Positions 1 to 8,368 of a DNA stretch of 64,000 nt are shown here, piece after piece (position 1 is the first letter of the stretch; the number at the start of each line of letters is the position of its first letter). This stretch comes from G963556115 sp963667375 (GTDB taxonomy: Bacteria > Planctomycetota > SZUA-567): the NCBI GenBank assembly GCA_963667375.1, contig OY763323.1, positions 3,162,001-3,226,000 on the forward strand, in the 5' to 3' direction. Below the pieces are notes generated by a model. It did not search any database, was not told where the DNA came from, and saw only the letters and a program-made list of their open reading frames with translations. Position numbers and translations under genes: made by a program.

Positions 1-304
1 AAAATGAGAACAGAACCGCATAAAAAAATATTCATACAGACACAAAAATAAGTAAATCATTCCTTTTTAAAGTCATTAATCAAACAACATAAAATATTTA
101 AAACCGCATTAAAATTTTATTTGTAAAGTCTTTACAAAAAACATCTTAAACAAAATGACCCAAGGTTAGTAGCATTTCTTACAGATGAAATAATGCGTAG
201 TGAGAGCCAGCGGATTAATCTACAAAATTTATTTATTTTTCTCATTGCATTAGCAGATAATTTCAGATAATATTATCATCTTACCAATAGGAGTTCTAAA
301 GAAA
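1..304 (+). promoter_or_regulatory. leader region of citrate synthase gene with a perfect inverted repeat
   Basis: AT-rich non-coding region before the citrate synthase gene. Positions 121-137 form a perfect inverted repeat, TTGTAAAG-T-CTTTACAA, with 8-bp arms around a single base, the form expected of a dimeric repressor or activator operator. It lies about 170 bp upstream of the start codon. An AGGAG Shine-Dalgarno (about 289-293) precedes the ATG at 305. No regulator can be assigned, and no gene is seen in 1-304. Confidence 0.4.
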
Positions 305-1729
305 ATGAACACAAAAGCACTACATGAAGCAACACCAGAAATTACAGAGCTTATTTTAAAGGCTAAGGCTCAGGCATATCAGGAGACTGATGATGAACCA
401 GAACCAGAGCTCACCCAACCTCTCAAGTGGCCTGTCAACGGTACAATCGGTCCTGGACTCGAAGGAGCAATCGCCTGCGAAACCAAGGTAGGTTATGTTA
501 ATGGTCGCAAAGGCTGGCTGGTCTACCGTGGATACAATATCTTTGATCTCTGTGCCTACTCAACCTTTGAGGAAGTTTCTTTCTTACTGCTGCACGGTCA
601 TCTGCCAAATAGCAAAGAATTGCGCGAATTCAACGACCAGATGATCAAATCCAGGGATATTCCAAACACGCTGCGCCTCATGATGGGCTTTCCAATTCAG
701 GAAATGAACCCTATGGGAGCGTTACGAATCGGTGTGAACATGCTGCGAATGCGCCTGAACTGGAAGGACATTGACAACTCAATCTCTCCCGATATGCAGA
801 ATATCATCGGTACTGACGAAGACGCAATCCCTCAGGAAGACAAGCCTAAGGGTGAGGAAAAAGCCATATACGAGTTTGATAAAAAGAGCTTGAAATATTC
901 CAAGCCGGATACCGCTCGCGAAGTTCAGGATAACGGTGAAGAAATACTCTCATGTGTGCATCTGATTTCAGGTATGGCCGTGCTTACTGCCGCCATATCA
1001 CGTATTCGCAGCGATCATATTCCTATCGAATGGGACAACAAACTGAGTCATGCGGCCAATCTGCTCTATATGATGACAGGTAAAATACCTACTCCTATTG
1101 AAGAGCGCATAATGGATATCAATCTTATTCTACATGCAGACCACGGTATGAATGCCAGTACCTTCGCATCAATGGTGGTTGCTTCTACCCTGTCAGACTT
1201 TTATATATCTGTAGGTGCCGGTATAGCCGCCCTTAACGGTCCACTTCACGGTGGAGCGAATGAAGCGGTTATAAAGATGCTCAAGGAAATTGGAACTGTT
1301 GACAATGTCAAGCCATGGTACGCCAAAATGCGTGCGGAGAAGAGAAAAATTATGGGTTTTGGTCATAGAGTATACAAGGCTTACGATCCAAGAGCCAGAA
1401 TTCTCGCGCCATTGGCCGAGTATCTTACCCGTGATCATCCACAAGCTGCTGAATACTTCAAAATTGCCAAACTTCTCGAACAGGAAGTCACTGAAACACT
1501 TGGCGTGGAGAAAAAAATATTCCCGAATGTTGACTATTACTCCGGTATTGTCTACAGCTGTATGAATATTCCAGATTCTATGTTCACCTCAATTTTCGCC
1601 GTCTCTAGAACTGCAGGCTGGACCGCGAGAATTCTTGAATATGTTGAAAATAATCGAATTTTCAGACCGCGGGCAATGTATACCGGCGATTTTAATGACC
1701 ATTATCCTGAAATTGATGAGCGTCCTTAA
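305..1729 (+). CDS. gltA: citrate synthase
   Basis: Condenses acetyl-CoA and oxaloacetate to citrate, the entry step of the TCA cycle, in the cytoplasm. The 474-residue protein carries the family's active-site blocks: HADHGMNAS (His277), GPLHGGANE (His315), GFGHRVY (His354) and NVDYYSG (Asp410, matching the catalytic Asp of the family). ATG at 305 follows AGGAG. Residues about 155-210 form a charged insertion rich in Glu, Asp and Lys, between the N-terminal helical part and the segment leading to the active site, which is absent from compact citrate synthases. The first ~45 residues are also an extension. A methylcitrate synthase cannot be excluded from sequence alone, but no prp genes are nearby. 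Confidence 0.93.
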   Translation: MNTKALHEATPEITELILKAKAQAYQETDDEPEPELTQPLKWPVNGTIGPGLEGAIACETKVGYVNGRKGWLVYRGYNIFDLCAYSTFEEVSFLLLHGHLPNSKELREFNDQMIKSRDIPNTLRLMMGFPIQEMNPMGALRIGVNMLRMRLNWKDIDNSISPDMQNIIGTDEDAIPQEDKPKGEEKAIYEFDKKSLKYSKPDTAREVQDNGEEILSCVHLISGMAVLTAAISRIRSDHIPIEWDNKLSHAANLLYMMTGKIPTPIEERIMDINLILHADHGMNASTFASMVVASTLSDFYISVGAGIAALNGPLHGGANEAVIKMLKEIGTVDNVKPWYAKMRAEKRKIMGFGHRVYKAYDPRARILAPLAEYLTRDHPQAAEYFKIAKLLEQEVTETLGVEKKIFPNVDYYSGIVYSCMNIPDSMFTSIFAVSRTAGWTARILEYVENNRIFRPRAMYTGDFNDHYPEIDERP

Positions 1730-1800
1730 GCATAAAGAGATAACACCCTTATTACGTGTATAGTTAGATAATATTCTTCTAATTGAGAAGGTATCGCTTT

Positions 1801-2829
1801 ATGACCAAAATACAGCAGAACTGTATTATTCCCAGTTCCTGTTACTCTGTTAAACCTAAGCACCTCAAACAATATCTGGAGTTACCAAATTATTCACCGC
1901 GTTCTGGTGATCTGGTTTATGGTGAAATATGTCATCTGGGATTTCATAAACACCTGGAGAGTTCATCAGCTAGACTGCATACGATTCATGATCGAACGCG
2001 CGCAATCTTTGTTTTCGGTAATCGTTACGCACCGGATCATTATGAAGGACTGGTTCCTGAAGCTCCGGTGCAGGTTGTAGATATGATTGCCAGAAGCGGA
2101 ATTGTAGGAAAAGTAATACATAAAAATGAACTTATTGCAGCTCCGACCCGGATTAAAATATTGGGGTATCTCTGTGATAAAGACGGCAAGGTTGTAAATA
2201 CCGGCGATCATATTCTAATCAACGCCAAAGCACGAGAGACCACAAGCAATAGAGCAAAGCTGATCCTTTGCATTGGTACTGCCATGAACTCCGGAAAAAG
2301 TTATGCCGCGGCTGCCTGCTGTTATGCCCTTTCTTCTATGGGGAAAACAGTACGAGCTGGTAAAATCACCGGTACTGCCAGTCTTAAAGACATACTGCTG
2401 ATGCAGGACTGCGGTGCCAGTCATATTGCAGACTTTTCATTTTTTGGCTATCCCTCCACTTATATGCTGGATATGCAACAGCTGATGCATATTTTCAATG
2501 GGATAGATAACAAATACGGTAACAATCCCAAAAATTATCTGGTATTGGAAATTGCCGATGGTATTCTGCAGCGTGAAACAAGGATGCTCCTTGAGAATTC
2601 CGCAGTACAGAGCCGCATACATAAACTTATATTCTGTGCAGCCGATGCTGCCGGCGCTGCAGGCGGACTTCAGATACTCAGGGAATCATTCAATCTGATA
2701 CCCGATGCCATATCAGGACTTTGTTCAAGTTCTCCCCTGGCATTGAATGAGATACAAAGCTTCAGTGAAATCCCCATTCTTAAGAGTATAGAACGGGATT
2801 ACAAAAGTATTTACGCGCTTATACATTAA
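1801..2829 (+). CDS. DUF1611-like P-loop protein
   Basis: A 342-residue protein with a Walker A motif GTAMNSGKS near the middle, preceded by a beta strand (ILCIGT) and followed by a segment typical of SIMIBI-type P-loop NTPases (KTVRAGKITGTAS). This arrangement recalls DUF1611 proteins, some of which are linked to amino-acid ligation or racemisation; that assignment is by pattern only. The N-terminal ~150 residues form a separate domain. ATG at 1801 is chosen because GAGAAGG lies just upstream; an in-frame TTG at 1783 overlaps that ribosome site. It follows citrate synthase by 71 bp on the same strand and may share its transcript. Substrate unknown. Confidence 0.65.
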   Translation: MTKIQQNCIIPSSCYSVKPKHLKQYLELPNYSPRSGDLVYGEICHLGFHKHLESSSARLHTIHDRTRAIFVFGNRYAPDHYEGLVPEAPVQVVDMIARSGIVGKVIHKNELIAAPTRIKILGYLCDKDGKVVNTGDHILINAKARETTSNRAKLILCIGTAMNSGKSYAAAACCYALSSMGKTVRAGKITGTASLKDILLMQDCGASHIADFSFFGYPSTYMLDMQQLMHIFNGIDNKYGNNPKNYLVLEIADGILQRETRMLLENSAVQSRIHKLIFCAADAAGAAGGLQILRESFNLIPDAISGLCSSSPLALNEIQSFSEIPILKSIERDYKSIYALIH

Positions 2830-2872
2830 AATCTGATTTTTGACTTAATTAGTTTTGTTAACACCATGGGAA

Positions 2873-2912
2873 AAAATACGGAGTAATAGTTTTAACTATT
2901 ACTCCGTATTTT
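2873..2912. terminator. bidirectional terminator between convergent genes
   Basis: Long perfect stem of about 19 bp (AAAATACGGAGTAATAGTT paired with its complement) and a very short loop, with A-run and T-run on the two flanks. It sits between the stop at 2829 (plus) and the stop at 2937 (minus), so it can serve both transcripts. Confidence 0.85.
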
Positions 2913-2936
2913 AAAATTTCTTCTCACAAAACGCAA

Positions 2937-3887
2937 TCATGCAGTTCGTGCTTTTATTCCATTATCAGTATTATCACGTGGATGCGCCTGATCATACAAT
3001 GCCTTCATCTCTTCTCCGGTTATATGTGTATATATTTGAGTCGAAGAAATGTTTTCATGCCCAAGCAATTCCTGCACTATACGCAGGTCAGCGCCACGCT
3101 GCAAAAGATGTGTGGCAAACGAATGTCTAAGAGTATGCGGTGTCACCTCACATGATAATCCAGCCTGCATGACATAACTTCCAAGCATTCTTCTGATACT
3201 GCGAGTTGTAAGTCTGCTACCGCGAAAATTTACAAAAACTGCGCTCTGATCAAATTTAATATAATCAGGATGCTGATACTTCGCCTGAATATAGGTGTGC
3301 AGTGCATCCGTTGCATACTTGCCGATAGGATTTATTCTTTCCTTCATTCCTTTTCCCCTGGAACGAATTGTCTGGCGTACCAGATCTATATCTTCATGAT
3401 TCAACCCTACAAGCTCAAAAGTACGGAGCCCCGCACTATACAAGAGCTCAAGAATAGCTTTATCACGTAGCCCAGTGAATGTCTGTTCCTCAGGAGCCGA
3501 GAGCAACTTCTCAACATCTTCAACACTGAGAAAAACCGGTAACTTTTTTTCTAGTTTGGGAGTTCGCACATTCTGAGCCGGATTGGTCTGCATTCTTCCA
3601 CGCTTGAGCTGAAATTTATAAAAGCTCCGTAATGCTGCCGTTTTTCTGGCGATTGTCTGCTTACTGATCCCATTCTCATTCAACTGGGCCATAAAACCTC
3701 TTATAGCGGTATACTCCACTTTATATGGAAATAATTCACCATTGCCTCCAGCGACCAGATAATCATAAAACTGTGATAGGTCTACCCCGTAATTTCTCAC
3801 CGTATGTTCCGATAAATTTCGCTCCAGCTTTATATACTCTAAAAACTCATGAACAGCTATATGACTACTCTCGCTAAGAACTGACAT
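2937..3887 (-). CDS. tyrosine recombinase of the XerC/XerD type
   Basis: Site-specific recombinase that resolves chromosome dimers at dif with a partner recombinase. The 316-residue protein has the usual SAM-like N-terminal DNA-binding domain (EYIKLERNLSEHTVRNY) and a C-terminal catalytic domain with Arg in SAGLRTFEL, Lys in RGKGMKER, HTLRHSFATHLL (His-x-x-Arg), LGHENISSTQIYTH (His and nucleophile Tyr). Start ATG at 3887 follows GGAGAAATATT; an earlier in-frame codon has no such site. Length and motifs fit XerC/XerD rather than a phage integrase, and no phage genes are near. Which of the two paralogues it is cannot be told. Confidence 0.9.
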   Translation of the reverse strand: MSVLSESSHIAVHEFLEYIKLERNLSEHTVRNYGVDLSQFYDYLVAGGNGELFPYKVEYTAIRGFMAQLNENGISKQTIARKTAALRSFYKFQLKRGRMQTNPAQNVRTPKLEKKLPVFLSVEDVEKLLSAPEEQTFTGLRDKAILELLYSAGLRTFELVGLNHEDIDLVRQTIRSRGKGMKERINPIGKYATDALHTYIQAKYQHPDYIKFDQSAVFVNFRGSRLTTRSIRRMLGSYVMQAGLSCEVTPHTLRHSFATHLLQRGADLRIVQELLGHENISSTQIYTHITGEEMKALYDQAHPRDNTDNGIKARTA

Positions 3888-4213
3888 AATATTTCTCCGA
3901 AACATACCGGCCATACTTTAAAAGACAGCCGGAAAACAAATAGCTAAAAAGGCATTACCGACATTCACTAAATACCAATAATATTTTATCGGTCATCAAT
4001 ATCAGTAATATCCAGCCAATCCGAGTATATTCCGGTTATAGTTGGTAAATCTGTTCTAGATATTTCACCTCCGTTCTTACAAAAATTTTGAACAATTTTC
4101 CTGATAATATCAATCTCATGCGAAATTGAACATATTCATTGATTATAACTACTAACAACCACATTCAAACCATTGCTCTGATTAATAATGTATTGCAATA
4201 ATGCTTTCAGTAT
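3888..4213. other. intergenic region upstream of the Xer gene
   Basis: AT-rich region between the Xer start and the terminator of the TolC-like gene. It must hold the leftward promoter of the Xer gene. I see no convincing coding sequence, RNA gene or dif-like site in it. Confidence 0.5.
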
Positions 4214-4242
4214 ACAAAAAAGAGCCGGCACAAAGCCGGCTC
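4214..4242 (-). terminator. terminator of the TolC-like gene
   Basis: Read on the minus strand: GAGCCGGC-TTTGT-GCCGGCTC followed by a run of T. An 8-bp GC-rich stem placed about 50 bp past the stop codon of the TolC-like gene. Confidence 0.85.
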
Positions 4243-4289
4243 GTAAATTGCATTCAGCACAAAATATTATTCCATACTAGATTTATTGC

Positions 4290-6170
4290 CTAGAAGAACA
4301 GTTTAGGACCTGCTATATCACTATCCTCTTTTGCAGGAGCAGCTTGAATTTGCTTTTTAGCAGAACCAACGACATTTCTATCAACATGTGCCGGTTCAAC
4401 CTGCATATTATAACCATTTGACACCTGCTTATTAGCAACCGCTGAATTAGAAGCAGTGGTATCATCCGCAACCAGATCTTCCGGTACAGCTAGAGCTTTA
4501 AGTGAATTTTCGATATCCTTATGACTAAACTTATCGGTACGCTTTTTAAGCTTTACTGGAGCTTTCTTAACCACCTTATACCCCTGAACAGTTGTATTGG
4601 TCTCATTCTGATACTTACCAATCGAATACTCAAGGTCAACTAGGGATATATTATATGTAGCAACACCTTCCCAGTATAACTGCTGAGACTGCGCAAGTGA
4701 ATCTCTCGCATCAAGAATATCGAGATAATCACCAGCACCTTCATCCCATTTGATCGTCTCCTGCTTGAGAACACGCTCTGCCTGGGTCACATTCTCTTTC
4801 TGAGACTTTACCCAGTCGATAGATGAGAGCAAGGTGAGTACAGAGGCCTTCACCTCTTCCTTGATATCATCAATTGTATCCTCAGTAGCAAACTCATAAC
4901 TATCAAGAATGGCTTTTGCCTGAATGATCTGACCACGAACCAGCTGACCACCTCCGGCTAGCACATTCCAGCTCATTTCAAAGCCCGCACTCCAAGTCCA
5001 GTCGGTTCCACGCTTACCAAGAGTTGAACTGCTTGACGCGCCAGAAAATCTGTTTGTCTGCCCCCAGCTGGCCACAGCTGAAAGTTCAGGATACAGACCA
5101 GACTTTGCCTGCTTGATATTCTCCTTCTGAATTGCCTCATTCAGCTTACTCGCCTTTATTTCAGGTCTTGAAGCCAGCGCTTCAGCAGTCAGGCTGTCAA
5201 CAGACCCCGGATCCAACTCTTTGAAATCAAACGGAGTTGTCAACGTAAGCTTGGTATCCAGCGGAGCGCCTATAAGACGCAGAACATTCACCCGGTAAAC
5301 ATCATACTCACTTTTAGCCCTGATATACTGAGCTTCAGCAATCTTGTACTGAACCTGATATTTCAGCACCTCAATCTCAGCAACATCGTCAGCTTCGTAA
5401 CGCCGCTTGGTTTTTTCCCAGTATTCCTTGGCAATTTGTGCCTGATCGTTATAAATTTCAACCAGCTTTTCATAATACTGAGTGTTATAGTACTGTGTGC
5501 GCAGCGTCCGTATAACCGCCTGACGTGAAACTTTGATATCCTCGCTTACCCAGTCATCATAAAGTTTAGAAGCCCTGATTGCTGAGATTATCGCCCCGCC
5601 CTGAAACAGCGGTTGAGATACATCCACCGAGTAAGCAGAAGTATTTCTTCCTGCCGGTGTCGGAGTAGAGCTATGCCCCGCATACTCATTATACTCCAGT
5701 TTTCGAGACTGCGACCAGAGTGTGCTTGCAGAAAGTCCAACACTTGGAAGCGCTCCGCCAATAGCCTCAATCCGCTGACCTTTAGCTCCCATCTTCTGAG
5801 TTAAAGCCTGCTTGAAGGTTGGCGAATAATTTATCGCCATCATCTCAGCTTGATCGATAGACAGGTTTAAAACACCATGCTCTATTGAACCTGTTGTGTT
5901 ATAAATATAAGTCGTTCCATCTTCAATAACCTCAACCCCGGCATCTCCTCCCTGATAAACAGTAGTGCCACTTACCGCGTCTGGATTTGTACCGTCATAA
6001 TATACTGTCGGCAGTTTATCCAAAGACTTTTCATCATCGAGGTTTACAACAACTCCATTATCATCCACCTTGACATCGGTAGCGCCAAAATCATCAGCTC
6101 CAGCTGAAAAACCCGACACTAGAAGCCCTATGCCGATAATGGTGTATCTCTTCAAATAATTCATGTTCAT
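4290..6170 (-). CDS. TolC-family outer-membrane efflux protein
   Basis: Outer-membrane channel of a tripartite efflux or type I secretion system. The 626-residue protein starts with a signal peptide (LKRYTIIGIGLLVSGFSAGA), has a low-complexity periplasmic stretch to about residue 110, then two TolC-type repeats (ALTQKMGAKGQR..., VSQPLFQGGAIISAIRAS; second repeat MSWNVLAGGGQLVRGQIIQAKA). It ends with Phe-Phe, the C-terminal aromatic signal for the BAM machinery. The ~100 residues after the second repeat are a Pro/Lys/Ala-rich extension longer than in E. coli TolC. ATG at 6170 is chosen for GAGGA five bases upstream. No pump genes are adjacent; the RND operon at 40.8-46.1 kb has no outer-membrane gene and could use this one (inference). 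Confidence 0.88.
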   Translation of the reverse strand: MNMNYLKRYTIIGIGLLVSGFSAGADDFGATDVKVDDNGVVVNLDDEKSLDKLPTVYYDGTNPDAVSGTTVYQGGDAGVEVIEDGTTYIYNTTGSIEHGVLNLSIDQAEMMAINYSPTFKQALTQKMGAKGQRIEAIGGALPSVGLSASTLWSQSRKLEYNEYAGHSSTPTPAGRNTSAYSVDVSQPLFQGGAIISAIRASKLYDDWVSEDIKVSRQAVIRTLRTQYYNTQYYEKLVEIYNDQAQIAKEYWEKTKRRYEADDVAEIEVLKYQVQYKIAEAQYIRAKSEYDVYRVNVLRLIGAPLDTKLTLTTPFDFKELDPGSVDSLTAEALASRPEIKASKLNEAIQKENIKQAKSGLYPELSAVASWGQTNRFSGASSSSTLGKRGTDWTWSAGFEMSWNVLAGGGQLVRGQIIQAKAILDSYEFATEDTIDDIKEEVKASVLTLLSSIDWVKSQKENVTQAERVLKQETIKWDEGAGDYLDILDARDSLAQSQQLYWEGVATYNISLVDLEYSIGKYQNETNTTVQGYKVVKKAPVKLKKRTDKFSHKDIENSLKALAVPEDLVADDTTASNSAVANKQVSNGYNMQVEPAHVDRNVVGSAKKQIQAAPAKEDSDIAGPKLFF

Positions 6171-6917
6171 ATAATTCCTCAAATGTTAGTATCGTCATAA
6201 ACAATATGAGTTATTTAGACAGCTCAAAATGAGCAAGAGCTTACATTACAAGCTCTTCTGAAAAATACATAATCAAACATTACTGCATTATAACTAGTCG
6301 TCATTTTTTTTCAATAAACATTAAACATTTTATCAACAATAACTCAACTTTTTGTTTAAATCAACGAATATCAAATACATAACGTATATACACACAACAA
6401 GTAAGCCTGAAGAAAACCGGCAGTAAAATTATTCACAAAAGCATAATAAATGTAACATCCTGTCACCATACAACTTTAACCGGAAATATGCCATCTCTGA
6501 AAATATTTTATTCCCCCCTCCGATTTCTCAAAAAGGGTTGGTTTCAAAACGTTTGCTATAACCCGCCCCGCCTTCCGCAGCCAGTATCAACATTTTTTCA
6601 ACAAAACAATCAGTTGCATCAGCTATCAGCATTAAGTAAAATACTCTTATTCAGATTTAACAGACCGCTTGTATACACCTTGTTCGTCTCTGTTACATCT
6701 GAAATACCGGGGGAGGAATATCTGTCTATCAGATTGTTTCCTGCACTTTTAAAGAAAACAGTATTTTGTGGATTTCAGGCAAATTTAAGATAATTTGTCA
6801 GAAAAGACAGATTATTGATAGGATAAACACCTCTCTAAAAAAACAATTTTAATCGTATAACTTTCGAGTTAACAACAATTTTAGATAACTATAATATAAA
6901 ACATAGAAACGATAAAC
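6171..6917. other. large AT-rich gap upstream of dnaA; possible replication-origin region
   Basis: About 750 bp without a credible gene. It is strongly AT-rich, especially 6290-6440. One DnaA-box-like nonamer, TTATTCACA, lies at 6429-6437, and a one-mismatch relative of the classical box, TTATCAACA, at 6330-6338. The location next to a dnaA gene is typical of bacterial origins, but two boxes are few and the neighbouring dnaA is divergent. A hexamer TATAAT at 6890-6895 may be the -10 element of dnaA. Confidence 0.3.
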
Positions 6918-8333
6918 ATGACTGAAACAAGCACACTGGCACAATGGAAAGAAGTACAGGAAGCGCTCAGAGCCGCTCTTCCTGAAGCCAGTTATAATAC
7001 TTGGATCAGTAATCTGGCAATAGAGAAAATAACCCCGCATGAATTAATCCTTGGCGCGGCTAATAAATTTGTAAAACAATGGGTTACAAAGAATTATCTT
7101 ATTACTATAGCAGAAGCGGTTCGGGAGACTCTAGGAATCAGTCCTGAAATTACAATTACAATCTCTGCTGAAAAATTCCGTGAGCACCGCAAGCAGCTTC
7201 AGGAAGAGATCGGTACGCTCAGTCTCGTATCAAGTGAGAATGAACCTGTTCTCACCTGGAAAAAGCCGGCATCCTCACCAGTATTACCGCTATTCAGCCA
7301 GAGTCGTCATTCACTCAACAGCTTTATAGAAATTCCACAGAATAGTTTTGCGCTTTCGGCACTCAAACAGGCTTTGAACCATCCGGGAGAATATTCACCG
7401 ATTACGGTTTTCGCCAACCATGGACTCGGCAAAACCCATTTGCTGCACGGACTTTGCAACAGTTTTTCCGAACTGTATCCTGATAACAATATTATCTGTC
7501 TCACCGCTCAGATGTTCGTACAGCAGTTTTCGGCAGCAATAATGAACAACAGCATTGAAGAGTTCCGTAACCGCTTTCAGAATACAGATCTGCTGGTAAT
7601 AGACGACTTTCAGAATATGGGACAAGGTAAAAAAATTGCTTCGCAGAATGAGCTGGCAGATATACTTGATAACCTTATTTCCAAAGGAAAACAGGTAGTA
7701 ATCTCCGCTAATTCGGCGATACATGAAATCAGCGGCATAAACTCCATGCTTGCTAGTCGCATTTCTTCAGGTTTACAGATAAGGCTTGATCCTCTTACTG
7801 AAGCGGCACGCAAAAAATTGCTGCAGGAACTTGAACCGGATCTAAAGACGGAACAGATAGCGGCTATTTCTGCAAGACTTACCGGCGACATCCGTGAAAT
7901 TGAGGGCATTGTAAAGACCATACGAGCTCTTAATAAATTTTCCGGGCGTACCACCTTAAAATGCTCAAATATTATTGAATCGTTGAATATAGCCCAGAAA
8001 CGGACAAATTTCACCATTGCTGATATCATCGCTGCCGTTTCACTTGAATTCAATGTATCGGTGGCGGATATCAGGGGAAAGAAGCGTACCGGTGATATAA
8101 CCAAAGCCAGACGAGTAGCTATTCACCTCTGTCGCAGACTCACAGAACAAAGTCTGATTGAAATCGGTCTGGAATTCGGTGGACGCAAACATCCTACAAT
8201 TATGAACATTCTCAAGACAATACCACTGGAATCAACACGGTTAAATCGCACCAAACTGGAAAACCTTCTAACCAGTCTCGGCGCAGATATAACCGCAACT
8301 GAATTACTGAAAAAACAGAAGGAAATCTTCTAA
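6918..8333 (+). CDS. dnaA: DnaA-like replication initiator, divergent DNA-binding motif
   Basis: Initiator ATPase that binds DnaA boxes and melts the origin. The 471-residue protein has domain I at the N-terminus (EALRAALPEASYNTWISNL), a short linker, an AAA+ domain with Walker A NHGLGKTHLLHG and Walker B LLVIDDFQNM, a sensor/arginine region (LASRISSGLQIRLDP), and the C-terminal domain IV with EIGLEFGGRKHPTIMN. In ordinary DnaA the last motif reads GGRDHTTV; here Asp is Lys and the first Thr is Pro, at positions known to contact the box. The P-loop is also atypical (Ala for the first Gly). It may be a second DnaA paralogue rather than the main initiator. The start has only a weak ribosome site. 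Confidence 0.8.
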   Translation: MTETSTLAQWKEVQEALRAALPEASYNTWISNLAIEKITPHELILGAANKFVKQWVTKNYLITIAEAVRETLGISPEITITISAEKFREHRKQLQEEIGTLSLVSSENEPVLTWKKPASSPVLPLFSQSRHSLNSFIEIPQNSFALSALKQALNHPGEYSPITVFANHGLGKTHLLHGLCNSFSELYPDNNIICLTAQMFVQQFSAAIMNNSIEEFRNRFQNTDLLVIDDFQNMGQGKKIASQNELADILDNLISKGKQVVISANSAIHEISGINSMLASRISSGLQIRLDPLTEAARKKLLQELEPDLKTEQIAAISARLTGDIREIEGIVKTIRALNKFSGRTTLKCSNIIESLNIAQKRTNFTIADIIAAVSLEFNVSVADIRGKKRTGDITKARRVAIHLCRRLTEQSLIEIGLEFGGRKHPTIMNILKTIPLESTRLNRTKLENLLTSLGADITATELLKKQKEIF

Positions 8334-8368
8334 TCCAGCAAACATCCGCTGTTCGGGGTAAAAAAACT

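Noticed and set aside
2937..3887. Phage integrase or integron
   Set aside because: Motifs and length fit XerC/XerD, and no att site, phage or cassette genes surround it.
6488..6793. Open frame of 101 codons upstream of dnaA
   Set aside because: Composition is unlike a protein (scattered hydrophobic and Pro runs), no ribosome site, and it lies in the AT-rich dnaA upstream region; treated as non-coding.
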